From Nocardioides sp. SR21 (GTDB lineage Bacteria > Actinomycetota > Actinomycetes > Propionibacteriales > Nocardioidaceae), in the NCBI RefSeq assembly GCF_022761125.1, contig NZ_JAKWJR010000001.1, positions 592,190 to 656,189 of the forward strand: a stretch of 64,000 bases of DNA, in the 5' to 3' direction. Below the pieces are notes generated by a model. The model worked only from the letters and a program-made list of their open reading frames with translations. It searched no databases and had not been told where the DNA came from. A program made the position numbers and the translations under genes. This document shows, piece after piece, positions 8,941 to 17,010 of the stretch (position 1 is its first letter; each line of letters opens with the position of its first letter).

Positions 8941-10113
8941 GTGGATCTGATGGAGTACCAGGCGAAGGAGCTCTTCGCCAAGCACGGTGTGACCACGACG
9001 CTCGGCGTCGTCGTCGAGACCGCGGAGGCCGCCAAGGCCGCCGCTGAGCAGCTCGGCGGCGTGACCGTGATCAAGGCGCAGGTCAAGGCCGGCGGCCGCG
9101 GCAAGGCCGGCGGCGTCAAGCTGGCCAAGACGCCCGACGAGGCCTTCGAGCACGCGACGAACATCTTGAACCTGGAGATCAAGGGTCTCCCGGTCAACCG
9201 CGTGCTGGTGACCCCGGCGACCCCGCCGGAGGAGGAGTACTACTTCTCCTTCCTGCTGGACCGGTCGAACCGCCAGTACCTCTGCATCGCGTCGGTCGAG
9301 GGCGGTGTGGAGATCGAGGAGGTCGCCAAGACCAACCCCGACGCCGTCAAGCAGATCGCGATCGACCCGGGCGCGGGTGTGGACGAGGCGAAGGCGCGCG
9401 CGATCGCGACCGAGGCCAAGTTCCCCGAGCCGGTGTTCGAGCAGGCCGTGGCGATGATCCAGTCGCTCTACAAGGTCTTCGTGGAGGAGGACGCCACGCT
9501 CGTCGAGGTCAACCCGCTCGCGCGGCTGGCCGGTGACAAGCTCGAGGCCCTCGACGGCAAGGTGTCGCTCGACGACAACGCCTCCGAGGTGCGTCACCAC
9601 GAGCACGAGGACTTCGTGATCCGCGATGAGGAGGACCCGCTCGAGGCGAAGGCCAAGGACAAGGGCCTCAACTACGTGAAGCTCGACGGCCAGGTCGGCA
9701 TCATCGGCAACGGCGCGGGCCTGGTCATGTCGACCCTCGACGTCGTCGCGTACGCCGGCGAGAAGCACGGCGGCGTGAAGCCGGCGAACTTCCTGGACAT
9801 CGGCGGCGGCGCCAACGCGCAGGTCATGGCCGACGGTCTCGACGTCATCCTCAACGACCCGCAGGTCAAGAGCGTGTTCGTGAACGTCTTCGGTGGCATC
9901 ACCGCCTGCGACGAGGTCGCCAACGGCATCAAGGGCGCGCTGGAGATCCTCGGCGACGAGGCCAGCAAGCCGCTCGTCGTCCGCCTCGACGGCAACAACG
10001 TCGACAAGGGCCGCGCGATCCTGGCCGAGCTGAACCACCCGCTGGTCACGCTCGTCGACACGATGGACGGCGCGGCCGACAAGGCCGCCGAGCTGGCCAA
10101 CAACAACGGCTGA
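8941..10113 (+). CDS. sucC: Succinate-CoA ligase, beta subunit
   Basis: ATP-grasp subunit of the TCA-cycle enzyme converting succinyl-CoA, phosphate and ADP/GDP to succinate, CoA and NTP. Translation from GTG 8941 begins [17 protein letters not shown], the family start, and gives 390 residues, the usual length. ATP-grasp features include the glycine-rich [13 protein letters not shown] near 45-57 and VEVNPLA; the C-terminal CoA-ligase fold shows DIGGGANAQ and [14 protein letters not shown]. The frame is open upstream to 8863, but that extension has no family similarity. ATG 8950 is a minor alternative. sucD follows 26 bp downstream in one operon. Confidence 0.95.
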   Translation: MDLMEYQAKELFAKHGVTTTLGVVVETAEAAKAAAEQLGGVTVIKAQVKAGGRGKAGGVKLAKTPDEAFEHATNILNLEIKGLPVNRVLVTPATPPEEEYYFSFLLDRSNRQYLCIASVEGGVEIEEVAKTNPDAVKQIAIDPGAGVDEAKARAIATEAKFPEPVFEQAVAMIQSLYKVFVEEDATLVEVNPLARLAGDKLEALDGKVSLDDNASEVRHHEHEDFVIRDEEDPLEAKAKDKGLNYVKLDGQVGIIGNGAGLVMSTLDVVAYAGEKHGGVKPANFLDIGGGANAQVMADGLDVILNDPQVKSVFVNVFGGITACDEVANGIKGALEILGDEASKPLVVRLDGNNVDKGRAILAELNHPLVTLVDTMDGAADKAAELANNNG

Positions 10114-10139
10114 GTGCCTGAGATAGAGAGCAGAGAGAG

Positions 10140-11021
10140 ATGAGCATCTACCTCAACAAGGACAGCAAGATCATCGTCCAGGGCATCACCGGTGGCATGG
10201 GCTCCAAGCACACCACGCTGATGATCGAGTCCGGCAGCAACATCGTCGGCGGCGTCAACGCCCGCAAGGCCGGCACCACCGTCGAGCTGGCCGGCACCAC
10301 CCAGCCGGTCTTCGGCTCGGTGGCCGAGGCGATGAAGGAGACCGGCGCCGACGTGTCGGTCGTCTTCGTGCCGCCGGCGTTCACCAAGGACGCGTGCATC
10401 GAGGCCATCGACGCGGGCATCGGCCTGCTCGTGGTCATCACCGAGGGCGTGCCGGTCCAGGACACCGCCGAGGTGTGGTCGTACCTGCAGGGCAAGTCCA
10501 CGCGGATGATCGGCCCGAACTGTCCCGGCATCATCACGCCGGAGGAGTCGCTGGCCGGCATCACGCCGCACACCATCGCGGGCAAGGGTCCGGTCGGCCT
10601 CGTGTCGAAGTCGGGCACGCTGACCTACCAGATGATGTACGAGCTGCGTGACTTCGGGTTCTCGACCGCCATCGGCATCGGCGGCGACCCGATCGTCGGC
10701 ACCACCCACATCGACGCCCTCGAGGCGTTCGAGGCGGACCCCGACACCAAGGCGATCGTGATGATCGGCGAGATCGGTGGCGACGCCGAGGAGCGGGCCG
10801 CGGCGTACATCAAGGACCACGTGACCAAGCCGGTCGTCGGCTACGTCGCGGGCTTCACCGCCCCGGAGGGCAAGACCATGGGCCACGCCGGCGCCATCGT
10901 CTCGGGCTCCTCGGGCACCGCGCAGGCGAAGAAGGAGGCCCTCGAGGCCGTCGGCGTGAAGGTCGGCAAGACGCCGTCCGAGACCGCCGAGCTGATGCGG
11001 GCCATCCTCAAGGAGCTCTAG
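10140..11021 (+). CDS. sucD: Succinate-CoA ligase, alpha subunit
   Basis: A 293-residue CoA-binding subunit carrying the phosphohistidine intermediate. Visible are the Rossmann-type CoA site [11 protein letters not shown], the conserved [13 protein letters not shown] and the active-site histidine in GHAGAIVSG near residue 245. The ATG is preceded by AGAGAGAGAG, a purine-rich ribosome binding site, 26 bp after sucC. It partners SucC in a heteromeric enzyme. A strong hairpin follows the stop. Confidence 0.95.
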   Translation: MSIYLNKDSKIIVQGITGGMGSKHTTLMIESGSNIVGGVNARKAGTTVELAGTTQPVFGSVAEAMKETGADVSVVFVPPAFTKDACIEAIDAGIGLLVVITEGVPVQDTAEVWSYLQGKSTRMIGPNCPGIITPEESLAGITPHTIAGKGPVGLVSKSGTLTYQMMYELRDFGFSTAIGIGGDPIVGTTHIDALEAFEADPDTKAIVMIGEIGGDAEERAAAYIKDHVTKPVVGYVAGFTAPEGKTMGHAGAIVSGSSGTAQAKKEALEAVGVKVGKTPSETAELMRAILKEL

Positions 11022-11046
11022 CCCGAGAACCTCCGAGTTCTGTCGT

Positions 11047-11083
11047 ACGACGGCCCGCCCGAGACTCTCGGGCGGGCCGTCGT
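11047..11083. terminator. Bidirectional terminator between sucD and a lipoprotein gene
   Basis: A perfect 17-bp stem (ACGACGGCCCGCCCGAG with its complement) and a 3-nt loop lie between convergent genes, 25 bp after the sucD stop and 4 bp before the end of the opposing gene. There is no long T tract, which is usual in high-GC actinobacteria. Confidence 0.85.
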
Positions 11084-11087
11084 CGTC

Positions 11088-11642
11088 TCAGCTCGCGCAG
11101 TGCTGGTCGCGGTGCATGAGGGCGATCGCCGCCACCTGCCCCCGCCAGATCTCGATCCGGTAGTAGCGGTCGTCGTACCCGGGCGGCGCGGCGGCGACGA
11201 TGTCCTCGTCACCCTCGTTGCGTGGGTAGGCCGCCGCGACCTCGTCGTACGTCGAGCCCTCGTGGATGCGTTCCGGGGTCTCGAGGTCTCCGCGGATCCC
11301 GAGGTAGGCGACCCCGAGACCGGCTTGGATCCCGCCGGAGACGCCCGGGGCCTCGAAGAACCGGCACTGGTCGTTCTCGCCGACGATCTCGACGCCCGGC
11401 AGCGCGAGCAACCGGTCTGCCGCGAGGCCGAGCACGACCTGTCCGAAGCCCTCCGGGCCGAACGGCGGCTCCGCCGGGTACCGGGGGACTGCGGCTGTCC
11501 TCGGCTGCAGTGGCGAGGCGGACTGCACGGACATCGGAGGCGAACCGCTGCTCGGCGCCGCTGACCCCTCCGGCGCCGTCCGCTCGCCGCAGCCGGCGAG
11601 CAGGAGGACGGCGGCGAGGACCAGCGGCACGAACACCTTCAT
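11088..11642 (-). CDS. Putative lipoprotein of unknown function
   Basis: A 184-residue protein with a lipoprotein signal peptide: positive start MK, hydrophobic VPLVLAAVLLLAGC with lipobox LAGC at about 16-19, then a Ser/Pro/Ala-rich linker. The mature part has two further cysteines, in DQCRFFEAPG and the C-terminal DQHCAS, that could form a disulfide. I do not recognise the family. It should be anchored on the outer face of the cytoplasmic membrane. Confidence 0.75.
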   Translation of the reverse strand: MKVFVPLVLAAVLLLAGCGERTAPEGSAAPSSGSPPMSVQSASPLQPRTAAVPRYPAEPPFGPEGFGQVVLGLAADRLLALPGVEIVGENDQCRFFEAPGVSGGIQAGLGVAYLGIRGDLETPERIHEGSTYDEVAAAYPRNEGDEDIVAAAPPGYDDRYYRIEIWRGQVAAIALMHRDQHCAS

Positions 11643-11673
11643 GCGGGTGAGACGTCATCGGCCCGCCGGTGGT

Positions 11674-11736
11674 TGTCGCACCTGACGTAGGAGTCGTTGA
11701 TCCGCTGCGATCACGACCGCTACGTCAGGTGCGACA
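11674..11736. terminator. Long hairpin after the sigma-operon membrane gene
   Basis: A perfect 17-bp inverted repeat (TGTCGCACCTGACGTAG and complement) encloses 29 nt that can form an inner, imperfect GTCGTTGATC/GATCACGAC stem. It ends 2 bp from the stop of the minus-strand gene at 11739, so it probably terminates that operon; it also lies just upstream of the next minus-strand lipoprotein gene. Confidence 0.65.
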
Positions 11737-11738
11737 GG

Positions 11739-12500
11739 TCAGCAGCCCTCCGCGGCGAAGGTGCACATCGCGTCGACGACGCCGGTGGACTTCTCCGCCA
11801 GCAGGTCCGCTGTCTGCTGCACGACCTGCGGGTCTCCGCCACCCATCGAGTACGTCGAGTCCTGCAGGATCGCGTTGCCGACCTGGACCAGCTGCACCAC
11901 GAACATGTCGCCGGCGTCGCTCATGTGGTTGGCATAGACGACCGACGACTCGCCGAGGCTGGAGGGAACGACGTCGACCCACCGCTTGCCGCCCTCGCTC
12001 TCCAGAGCGCAAGCCTGGGCGCTGGCCGCGACCCTCATCAGCTCCTGAGCCGCGTCGGACTCGCTCGGGTAGAGACCGAGCACCCTGTCCAAGCCGCCCT
12101 CAGACGGGTCGGTGTACGTCGCCTGACGAGCGTCCTTCGTGCCGTCGGCCGTCCACGACTGGTCGTCGCAGACGTCGACGTGCTGCTGCTCGTAGCCGTC
12201 GCGCTCCCGGGTGCCGTCGGGCATCTGGTCGCTGAGCGGGAAGTCCTCCGGGATCTGCTGTACCCACTCGGACGTCGTCGGCGGTGCGGGATCGACGTCG
12301 TCGGGCGAGCTCTGGCCGCCGGCGAAGATCGCGAACGGGGCCGCGATCACCGCGACGGCCGCAAGGCCGCCGACCGTTGCGAGCGTGTTGTTGCGACGGC
12401 GGATCCGGTTGCCGCGGCGGCGCACGTCGGCGGCGGGCATCGGGTTCATGGGAGGTCCTGGGATGCTGAAGTTCTCGAGCTCTTCGATGGGGTCAGGCAT
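11739..12500 (-). CDS. Single-pass membrane protein paired with an ECF sigma factor (possible anti-sigma)
   Basis: A 253-residue protein with a short basic cytoplasmic N-terminus, one membrane segment at about 39-60 (TLATVGGLAAVAVIAAPFAIFAG in outline) and an extracellular domain of about 190 residues containing several cysteines (DVCDD, AQACALE, and AMCTFAAEGC at the end). Its start overlaps the end of the sigma gene by 8 bp, the usual layout for a sigma factor and its membrane regulator. The N-terminus is too short for a ZAS-type anti-sigma domain, so it may instead be a regulated lipid-side or sensor protein. The ATG at 12500 was chosen over an upstream open frame that only shadows the sigma gene. 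Confidence 0.75.
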   Translation of the reverse strand: MPDPIEELENFSIPGPPMNPMPAADVRRRGNRIRRRNNTLATVGGLAAVAVIAAPFAIFAGGQSSPDDVDPAPPTTSEWVQQIPEDFPLSDQMPDGTRERDGYEQQHVDVCDDQSWTADGTKDARQATYTDPSEGGLDRVLGLYPSESDAAQELMRVAASAQACALESEGGKRWVDVVPSSLGESSVVYANHMSDAGDMFVVQLVQVGNAILQDSTYSMGGGDPQVVQQTADLLAEKSTGVVDAMCTFAAEGC

Positions 12501-12987
12501 GGCTGAGTCCTTCCTCGTCCGCGAGGAGCGCCGCGAGCGCTGCGCGGCCGCGGCTGAGCCGGGCCTTGATCGTTCCTTCGGGGACGCCCATCTCACGGGC
12601 GACGTCGTGGACGGGAAGGTCCGCGATGTGGTGCAGCACCAACGCCTGCCGCTGCGCTTCGGGGAGCTGCTTGAGGGCGGTGACCAGCGCGACGTGTGAC
12701 TCGCTGACCGCTGCCGCGGTGACCGGCGCGCTCACGGCGCGGTCGGCGGGGCGTCGGCCCCGCGTCGTACGTCGCCAGCGGCTCACCGCGATGCGGTACG
12801 CCGTCGTGCGCACCCACGCCTCGGGGTGCTCCGCCTTGTCGAGCTTCCTGCGGTGCGCCCAGGCTCGGGCGAACGCCTCCTGGACGCATTCCTGCGCCTC
12901 GTCGCGGTTCCCGATCATGGCGTAGATCTGGCCGGTGACGCGCTGGAACGACGCCGCGTAGAACTCGTCGAACTCGCGTTCGTCCAT
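12493..12987 (-). CDS. ECF RNA polymerase sigma factor, SigE family
   Basis: A 164-residue sigma-70-like factor. Region 2 spans about 8-75 (FDEFYAASFQRVTGQIYAMIGN, then DEAQECVQEAFARAWAH for core binding and -10 recognition) and region 4 about 105-155 (LPEAQRQALVLHHIADLPVHDVAREMGVPEGTIKARL in outline, a helix-turn-helix for the -35). Length and the EFYAA start fit the SigE-type subfamily common in actinobacteria. A candidate ECF promoter lies upstream. It is translationally coupled to the membrane gene after it and follows the sigma-sensor fusion gene by 103 bp. Confidence 0.9.
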   Translation of the reverse strand: MDEREFDEFYAASFQRVTGQIYAMIGNRDEAQECVQEAFARAWAHRRKLDKAEHPEAWVRTTAYRIAVSRWRRTTRGRRPADRAVSAPVTAAAVSESHVALVTALKQLPEAQRQALVLHHIADLPVHDVAREMGVPEGTIKARLSRGRAALAALLADEEGLSHA

Positions 12988-13024
12988 CGCCCCTCATCCC
13001 GTCTCGTGTGGTTGTTTCGGAGGG

Positions 13025-13052
13025 GATACGCCGTACCGGCCACCACGGTTGC
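13025..13052 (-). promoter_or_regulatory. Candidate ECF-type promoter of the SigE-family gene
   Basis: Read on the minus strand, GCAACC (13052-13047) is followed after 16 nt by CGTATC (13030-13025). The AAC-containing -35 and CGT-containing -10 with this spacing are typical of ECF promoters. Transcription would begin about 28 nt before the sigma start codon, suggesting autoregulation. This is pattern matching on one site. Confidence 0.4.
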
Positions 13053-13090
13053 ATGGCGACGCGAGAAATCTCGGTAGAAATCTCGGGAGG

Positions 13091-14935
13091 TCAGCCGGTC
13101 CGCGGCTTGGGCATCGCGTCGAGCCGCGCCAGGGCCCGCTTGACCAGGGCGTCGAAGGCGTCGTTCGAGATCGTCGCCTTGCCGTCCGGGACGAAGCCGA
13201 CCTGGGCGATCGAGGTGCCGTCGCGGACGATGCCCATGAGGAACTGCACCGACGTGTCGTCGGTGACCTCGGTGGTGAGGTGCCAGACGGTGATGTCGTA
13301 GCGCTGGCCCGCCGAGTGCAGGACCCGCTCGATGTCGGTGCCGAGGTGCTTGTCGGAGTCCGCGCAGGCCGCGAGCCGGTTGCGCACGTTCGCGACGAAC
13401 TCCTTCGCCTTCTTCTCCGGCAGCGAGCCGACGGTCTCGGTGAGGCCGAACTGGTCGGCCAGCTTCGCGTCGGGGATCAGGAAGGTGCGGGTGACGTTGT
13501 TGCTCATGGAGCCGCCCGAGAAGTCCGCGCCGTCGCAGATGGTGGCGGCGGCGTTGGTGCGCGCCTGCTGCGGCTCGGTACCGACCCAGGGCTTGGCGAT
13601 GCCGGCGACCGGCGGCAGGTCGACCTCGGCGAGCATCGCGGGGACCGGAGCGACCGGCACCGGGGGTACGGCGCGGAGCCGCGCGACCGTCGCGCAGGTG
13701 CCGCCGTCCGGCTGCTCACAGAGCCCGTCGACCGCCTCGGCGAGCAGGTCGGCGACGGCCTGCTGCTTCGGCTCCTTGCCGACCCTGGACTGGGTCACGG
13801 TGCTCGTGGTGATCAGGCCGGTGCGCGCCACGCCGGCGACCACGACGGAGCCGGGCTCGTCCCAGGTGCGCAGCAGGAGCAGCATCGCGTCGTCACCGAC
13901 GCCGTCGACCGCGTGGGTCTCCAGCAGCTGGGCGCGGTCGTCCGGACAGCCGGCGAACCAGTCGACCGTGGTGTTGAACCCGCGTTTCGCAGCTCGGTCG
14001 CTGGTCGAGACCTCGGCCGTCTGGGTCACGGTCGCGGGCGCCTTCGCGCCGGTCGTGTCGAACGTCCGCACCAGGGCGGCGGCGCCGCCGGGATCGGCGT
14101 ACCGGCTCTCCTGGCAGGGCACCACCAGGCCGTCGCCGCCGGTGTTGTCGTCGGTGTCGGTGACCGTCCAGCCGTTGCCGGGCACGAGTCGGGCGACGTC
14201 CTCGACCGGGAGCATCGCGTCCTCGGGGAGCTCGACGGGCTCGGGTGCGTTGCGCGTGTGGTTCGCCGCGCCGTGGTCGGACATCCGCTCGCGCGACAGG
14301 GTCGGTCGGACGCCGGCGGCGTCGGTGACCAGGGTGCCGGTCACGACGAGCACGGCGACGGTCGCGCCGACGCCGATCACGGTGTGGGTACGGCGGCGCG
14401 CGGCGCCGGCGCGGCGGATGATCGTCGGCCGCGGCCAGCGGTTGTCCTCGATGTACTCGCGGACCGGGTCGAAGACGGTGCGGATGCTGGTGGTGGGGAC
14501 CTCGCGCGCCATGGCGAACTGCGCGGTGGCCGTCTGCAGCTCGCGCTCGGCGTCGGTGCGCGGCAGCCCGACCTCGCGGGCGATCTCGGCGAGCGAGGCG
14601 GTGGTGAGCTCGGTCAGCAGCAGCATCCGGCGCTGTGCGACCGGCAGCTTCCCGAGCGCGTCGAGCGTGGCCTTCACGTCGGGGTCGAGGCCCTTCTCGC
14701 GGTGCCACAGCTTCGCGGTGTGCCGCCGCTGGGCGTGCGAGCAGGCGCGGACCCGGGTCCAGGCTTCGGGGTCCTCCAGGCGGGAGACCTTCGCCCAGTG
14801 GTGCCACGTGACGACGAACGCGTCGCGCACGGCCCCGCGGGAGGCCGGGAGGTCGCCAGTCAGGCAGTACGTCAGCACCAGGAGGCGGGTGCGGACGTCC
14901 TTGTAGTACTGGTCGAACTCGTCGGGGTCCTTCAT
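13091..14935 (-). CDS. ECF sigma factor fused to a membrane segment and a large extracellular sensor-like domain
   Basis: A 614-residue fusion. Residues 1-80 form sigma region 2 (FDQYYKDVRTRLLVLTYCLTG, then VRDAFVVTWHHWAKV) and 93-140 region 4 (LGKLPVAQRRMLLLTELT, then LAEIAREVGLPRTDAE). A basic stretch RRAGAARRRTH leads into one membrane segment at about 185-205, and the remaining 400 residues should lie outside, with two similar lobes containing paired cysteines (PCQES, AGCPDD; TICDGAD, LAACADSD). The ATG at 14935 was chosen because sigma homology begins there; the longer open frame upstream shadows the divergent membrane-protein gene. A sigma factor tied to the membrane implies release by proteolysis or action at the membrane; the mechanism is unknown. 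Confidence 0.8.
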   Translation of the reverse strand: MKDPDEFDQYYKDVRTRLLVLTYCLTGDLPASRGAVRDAFVVTWHHWAKVSRLEDPEAWTRVRACSHAQRRHTAKLWHREKGLDPDVKATLDALGKLPVAQRRMLLLTELTTASLAEIAREVGLPRTDAERELQTATAQFAMAREVPTTSIRTVFDPVREYIEDNRWPRPTIIRRAGAARRRTHTVIGVGATVAVLVVTGTLVTDAAGVRPTLSRERMSDHGAANHTRNAPEPVELPEDAMLPVEDVARLVPGNGWTVTDTDDNTGGDGLVVPCQESRYADPGGAAALVRTFDTTGAKAPATVTQTAEVSTSDRAAKRGFNTTVDWFAGCPDDRAQLLETHAVDGVGDDAMLLLLRTWDEPGSVVVAGVARTGLITTSTVTQSRVGKEPKQQAVADLLAEAVDGLCEQPDGGTCATVARLRAVPPVPVAPVPAMLAEVDLPPVAGIAKPWVGTEPQQARTNAAATICDGADFSGGSMSNNVTRTFLIPDAKLADQFGLTETVGSLPEKKAKEFVANVRNRLAACADSDKHLGTDIERVLHSAGQRYDITVWHLTTEVTDDTSVQFLMGIVRDGTSIAQVGFVPDGKATISNDAFDALVKRALARLDAMPKPRTG

Positions 14936-15028
14936 GGCGTGATCAACCGTAGCCCGAGCCGACTGTCGAGGCCGAACCGGCGTGGGAGCCCCGGTACGGC
15001 GGTCCGGCCGGGTGATGATGGCCGAGCC

Positions 15029-16297
15029 ATGACTTCGCTGCTCCCCGGTTCGTCCACGGCCCTGACCGGGTCCGGTGACCGCCACGACGCCCGGCACCGC
15101 CGGCCCCTGGTCCTGGTCGCGGCCCTCGGTGGGATCGGCGCCGCCCTGGCGCCCCTCCTGGTCTGCCTCGGGGTCGGGGTCGTCGGGTGGTTCCTGTCCG
15201 ACGCCGGCACCCACGGGACGCCCCGCGGTGGGCTGCGGGTGGGCGCACTGGGCTGGCTGATGGCGCACGGCTCCGGGGTGCACGTCGACGGCGTGGCGGT
15301 CACCGTCATGCCGCTGGGCATCACCGCGCTGGTCGCCTGGACGATCTGGCGGCTCGGCCACCGGGTCGGCGACTCGGTCTCCGGGCACGGTCCGGACGCC
15401 GACCGGATCGCCGACGGCGAGCGCGACTGGACCGTGCTGGTCGCGACCACCGTCTTCACGGTCGGGTACCTCGTGGTGACGATCCTCACGCTGCGGATGG
15501 CGGGCGGAGCGGACGTCGGCCTCGCGGGCGGCCGGGTGGTCCTCTGGGCGATCGCCCTGTGCCTGACCGCCGGGTTCGCCGGCATCGCCACGGGCTCCGG
15601 CCGGGCCGCGATCTGGGCGGCGTACCTCCCGGCCGCGGCGCGGGCCGCCGGCGCTCTCGCGCTGCGGATCGTCGGGGGCTACCTGATCCTGTCGACCGCC
15701 GTGTTCCTCGTCGCGCTGGCCGTGGACTTCGACACCGCGGTCAACGTGATGTCGCGGCTGCACACCGACGCCGGCGACGCGACCACGTACACCGCGCTGT
15801 GCCTGACGCTGGTCCCGAACGCCGCCCTGTTCGCCGGCTCCTACCTGCTCGGCCCCGGCTTCGTGGTCGGCACCGGCACCCTCGTCTCCCCGTCGCTGGT
15901 CTCGATCGGGCCGCTGCCGATGTTCCCGCTGTTCGCGGCGCTGCCCGGCAACGGCCCGACGCCCGCGTGGACGCCGTACCTCCTGGCGCTGCCGCTGCTG
16001 CTCGCGGCGTTCGTCGCCGCCCGCCGCCAGCGCCGCAACCCGACGCTGCGCTGGGACGAGGGCGCGCTGCGTGGCTGCGCCGGCGGCGTGCTGGCCGGGG
16101 TGCTGCTCGGGCTCCTGACCGCGATCGCCGGTGGCGCGGTCGGCCCCGGCCGGATGCGCGACTTCGGGCCGGAGACGTTCGACGTGCTGGTGCACGCGAT
16201 CACGGCCTTCGGCATCGGCGGGCTGCTCGGCGGGCTGGCGATGACCTGGTGGCAGCGTCGGGCCTCCCGCGAGGCTTCCCTAGACTCCGAGGCGTGA
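15029..16297 (+). CDS. DUF6350 multi-pass membrane protein
   Basis: A 422-residue integral membrane protein with about ten hydrophobic segments (for example RRPLVLVAALGGIGAALAPL near 25-45 and VIAL-type segments to the C-terminus). Its place directly before purN, with the ends overlapping by GTGA, matches the actinobacterial family DUF6350. Its role is not established. The frame continues open far upstream on this strand, but the ATG at 15029 lies in the divergent gap and opens with a hydrophilic N-terminus followed by the first membrane segment. Confidence 0.85.
   Translation: MTSLLPGSSTALTGSGDRHDARHRRPLVLVAALGGIGAALAPLLVCLGVGVVGWFLSDAGTHGTPRGGLRVGALGWLMAHGSGVHVDGVAVTVMPLGITALVAWTIWRLGHRVGDSVSGHGPDADRIADGERDWTVLVATTVFTVGYLVVTILTLRMAGGADVGLAGGRVVLWAIALCLTAGFAGIATGSGRAAIWAAYLPAAARAAGALALRIVGGYLILSTAVFLVALAVDFDTAVNVMSRLHTDAGDATTYTALCLTLVPNAALFAGSYLLGPGFVVGTGTLVSPSLVSIGPLPMFPLFAALPGNGPTPAWTPYLLALPLLLAAFVAARRQRRNPTLRWDEGALRGCAGGVLAGVLLGLLTAIAGGAVGPGRMRDFGPETFDVLVHAITAFGIGGLLGGLAMTWWQRRASREASLDSEA
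16281..16286 (+). promoter_or_regulatory. -10 box for leaderless purN transcript
   Basis: TAGACT sits 7 nt before the purN GTG, inside the end of the DUF6350 gene. This spacing puts the transcription start on or next to the start codon, as in leaderless actinobacterial mRNAs. No Shine-Dalgarno sequence is evident before the GTG. Confidence 0.5.
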
Positions 16298-16902
16298 GCA
16301 CCCGCCGCATCGTCGTCCTCGTCTCGGGCTCGGGCACCAACCTCCAGGCCCTGATCGACGCGTCCGCCGACCCGTCGTACGGCGTCCAGATCGCGGCGGT
16401 CGGTGCCGACCGTGAGGACATCGAGGGCCTGGCCCGCGCCGAGCGGGCGGGCATCCCGACGTTCGTGAAGAAGGTCGGGCAGTTCACCAGCCGTGAGCAC
16501 TGGGACCGGGCGCTGGCCGACACCGTCGGTGGCTTCGAGCCCGACCTCGTGGTCCTCGCCGGGTTCATGAAGCTGGTCGGCGCCGAGTTCCTCGAGCGGT
16601 TCGACGGGCGCGTGGTGAACACGCACCCCGCGTTGTCGCCGTCGTTCCCCGGCACCCGCGGTCCCGCCGACGCGCTGGAGTACGGCGTCAAGGTCACCGG
16701 CGCGACCCTGTTCATCGTCGACGCGGGCGTCGACACCGGGGCGATCGTCGCGCAGACCGTCGTCCCGGTCGAGGAGGACGACACCGTCGAGACGCTCCAC
16801 GAGCGGATCAAGGTCGCCGAGCGGCTGATGCTGGTCGATGCCGTCGGGCGGATGGCGCGTGAGGGGTACGTCGTCGACGGCCGCCGAGTCCGGATAGGCT
16901 GA
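16294..16902 (+). CDS. purN: Phosphoribosylglycinamide formyltransferase
   Basis: PurN transfers the formyl group of 10-formyl-THF to GAR, the third step of purine synthesis. The 202-residue product shows RIVVLVSGSGTNLQALIDA in outline at the start, VVLAGFMKLVG, the catalytic region NTHPALSPSFPG (Asn, His) and the Asp in DAGVDTGAIV, all diagnostic. The start is the GTG at 16294, overlapping the DUF6350 stop; an upstream open frame has no family similarity. purH follows through a riboswitch. Confidence 0.95.
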   Translation: MSTRRIVVLVSGSGTNLQALIDASADPSYGVQIAAVGADREDIEGLARAERAGIPTFVKKVGQFTSREHWDRALADTVGGFEPDLVVLAGFMKLVGAEFLERFDGRVVNTHPALSPSFPGTRGPADALEYGVKVTGATLFIVDAGVDTGAIVAQTVVPVEEDDTVETLHERIKVAERLMLVDAVGRMAREGYVVDGRRVRIG

Positions 16903-16904
16903 GC

Positions 16905-16974
16905 GCACACGACTGGCGCAGGTGGGTGACCACCGGGGAGTGACGCCGGGGAGCATCGTCCGCCTGGGTGCCCC
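16905..16974 (+). promoter_or_regulatory. ZTP/ZMP riboswitch (pfl motif) before purH
   Basis: Between the purN stop and purH lie GACTGGCG, then the hairpin GGTGG/CCACC running into ACCACCGGGGAG, a spacer, and CCGCCTGGGTGCC. These are the conserved blocks of the pfl motif in order. The RNA senses the purine intermediate ZMP/ZTP, which accumulates when 10-formyl-THF is short, and typically raises purH or folD expression. The element begins only 3 nt after purN, so it is transcribed from a promoter in or before purN. Confidence 0.9.
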
Positions 16975-17010
16975 TTCATCCACGCAGCCACCCACGCAGC
17001 AGGAGAGTCC

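Noticed and set aside
13049..15028. Long plus-strand frame leading into DUF6350
   Set aside because: It is antisense to the sigma-fusion gene and shows no domain; membrane segments start only after ATG 15029.
14936..16195. N-terminal extension of the sigma-membrane fusion
   Set aside because: The extra 420 codons are His/Arg/Gln/Pro-rich and antisense to the DUF6350 gene; sigma homology starts at ATG 14935.
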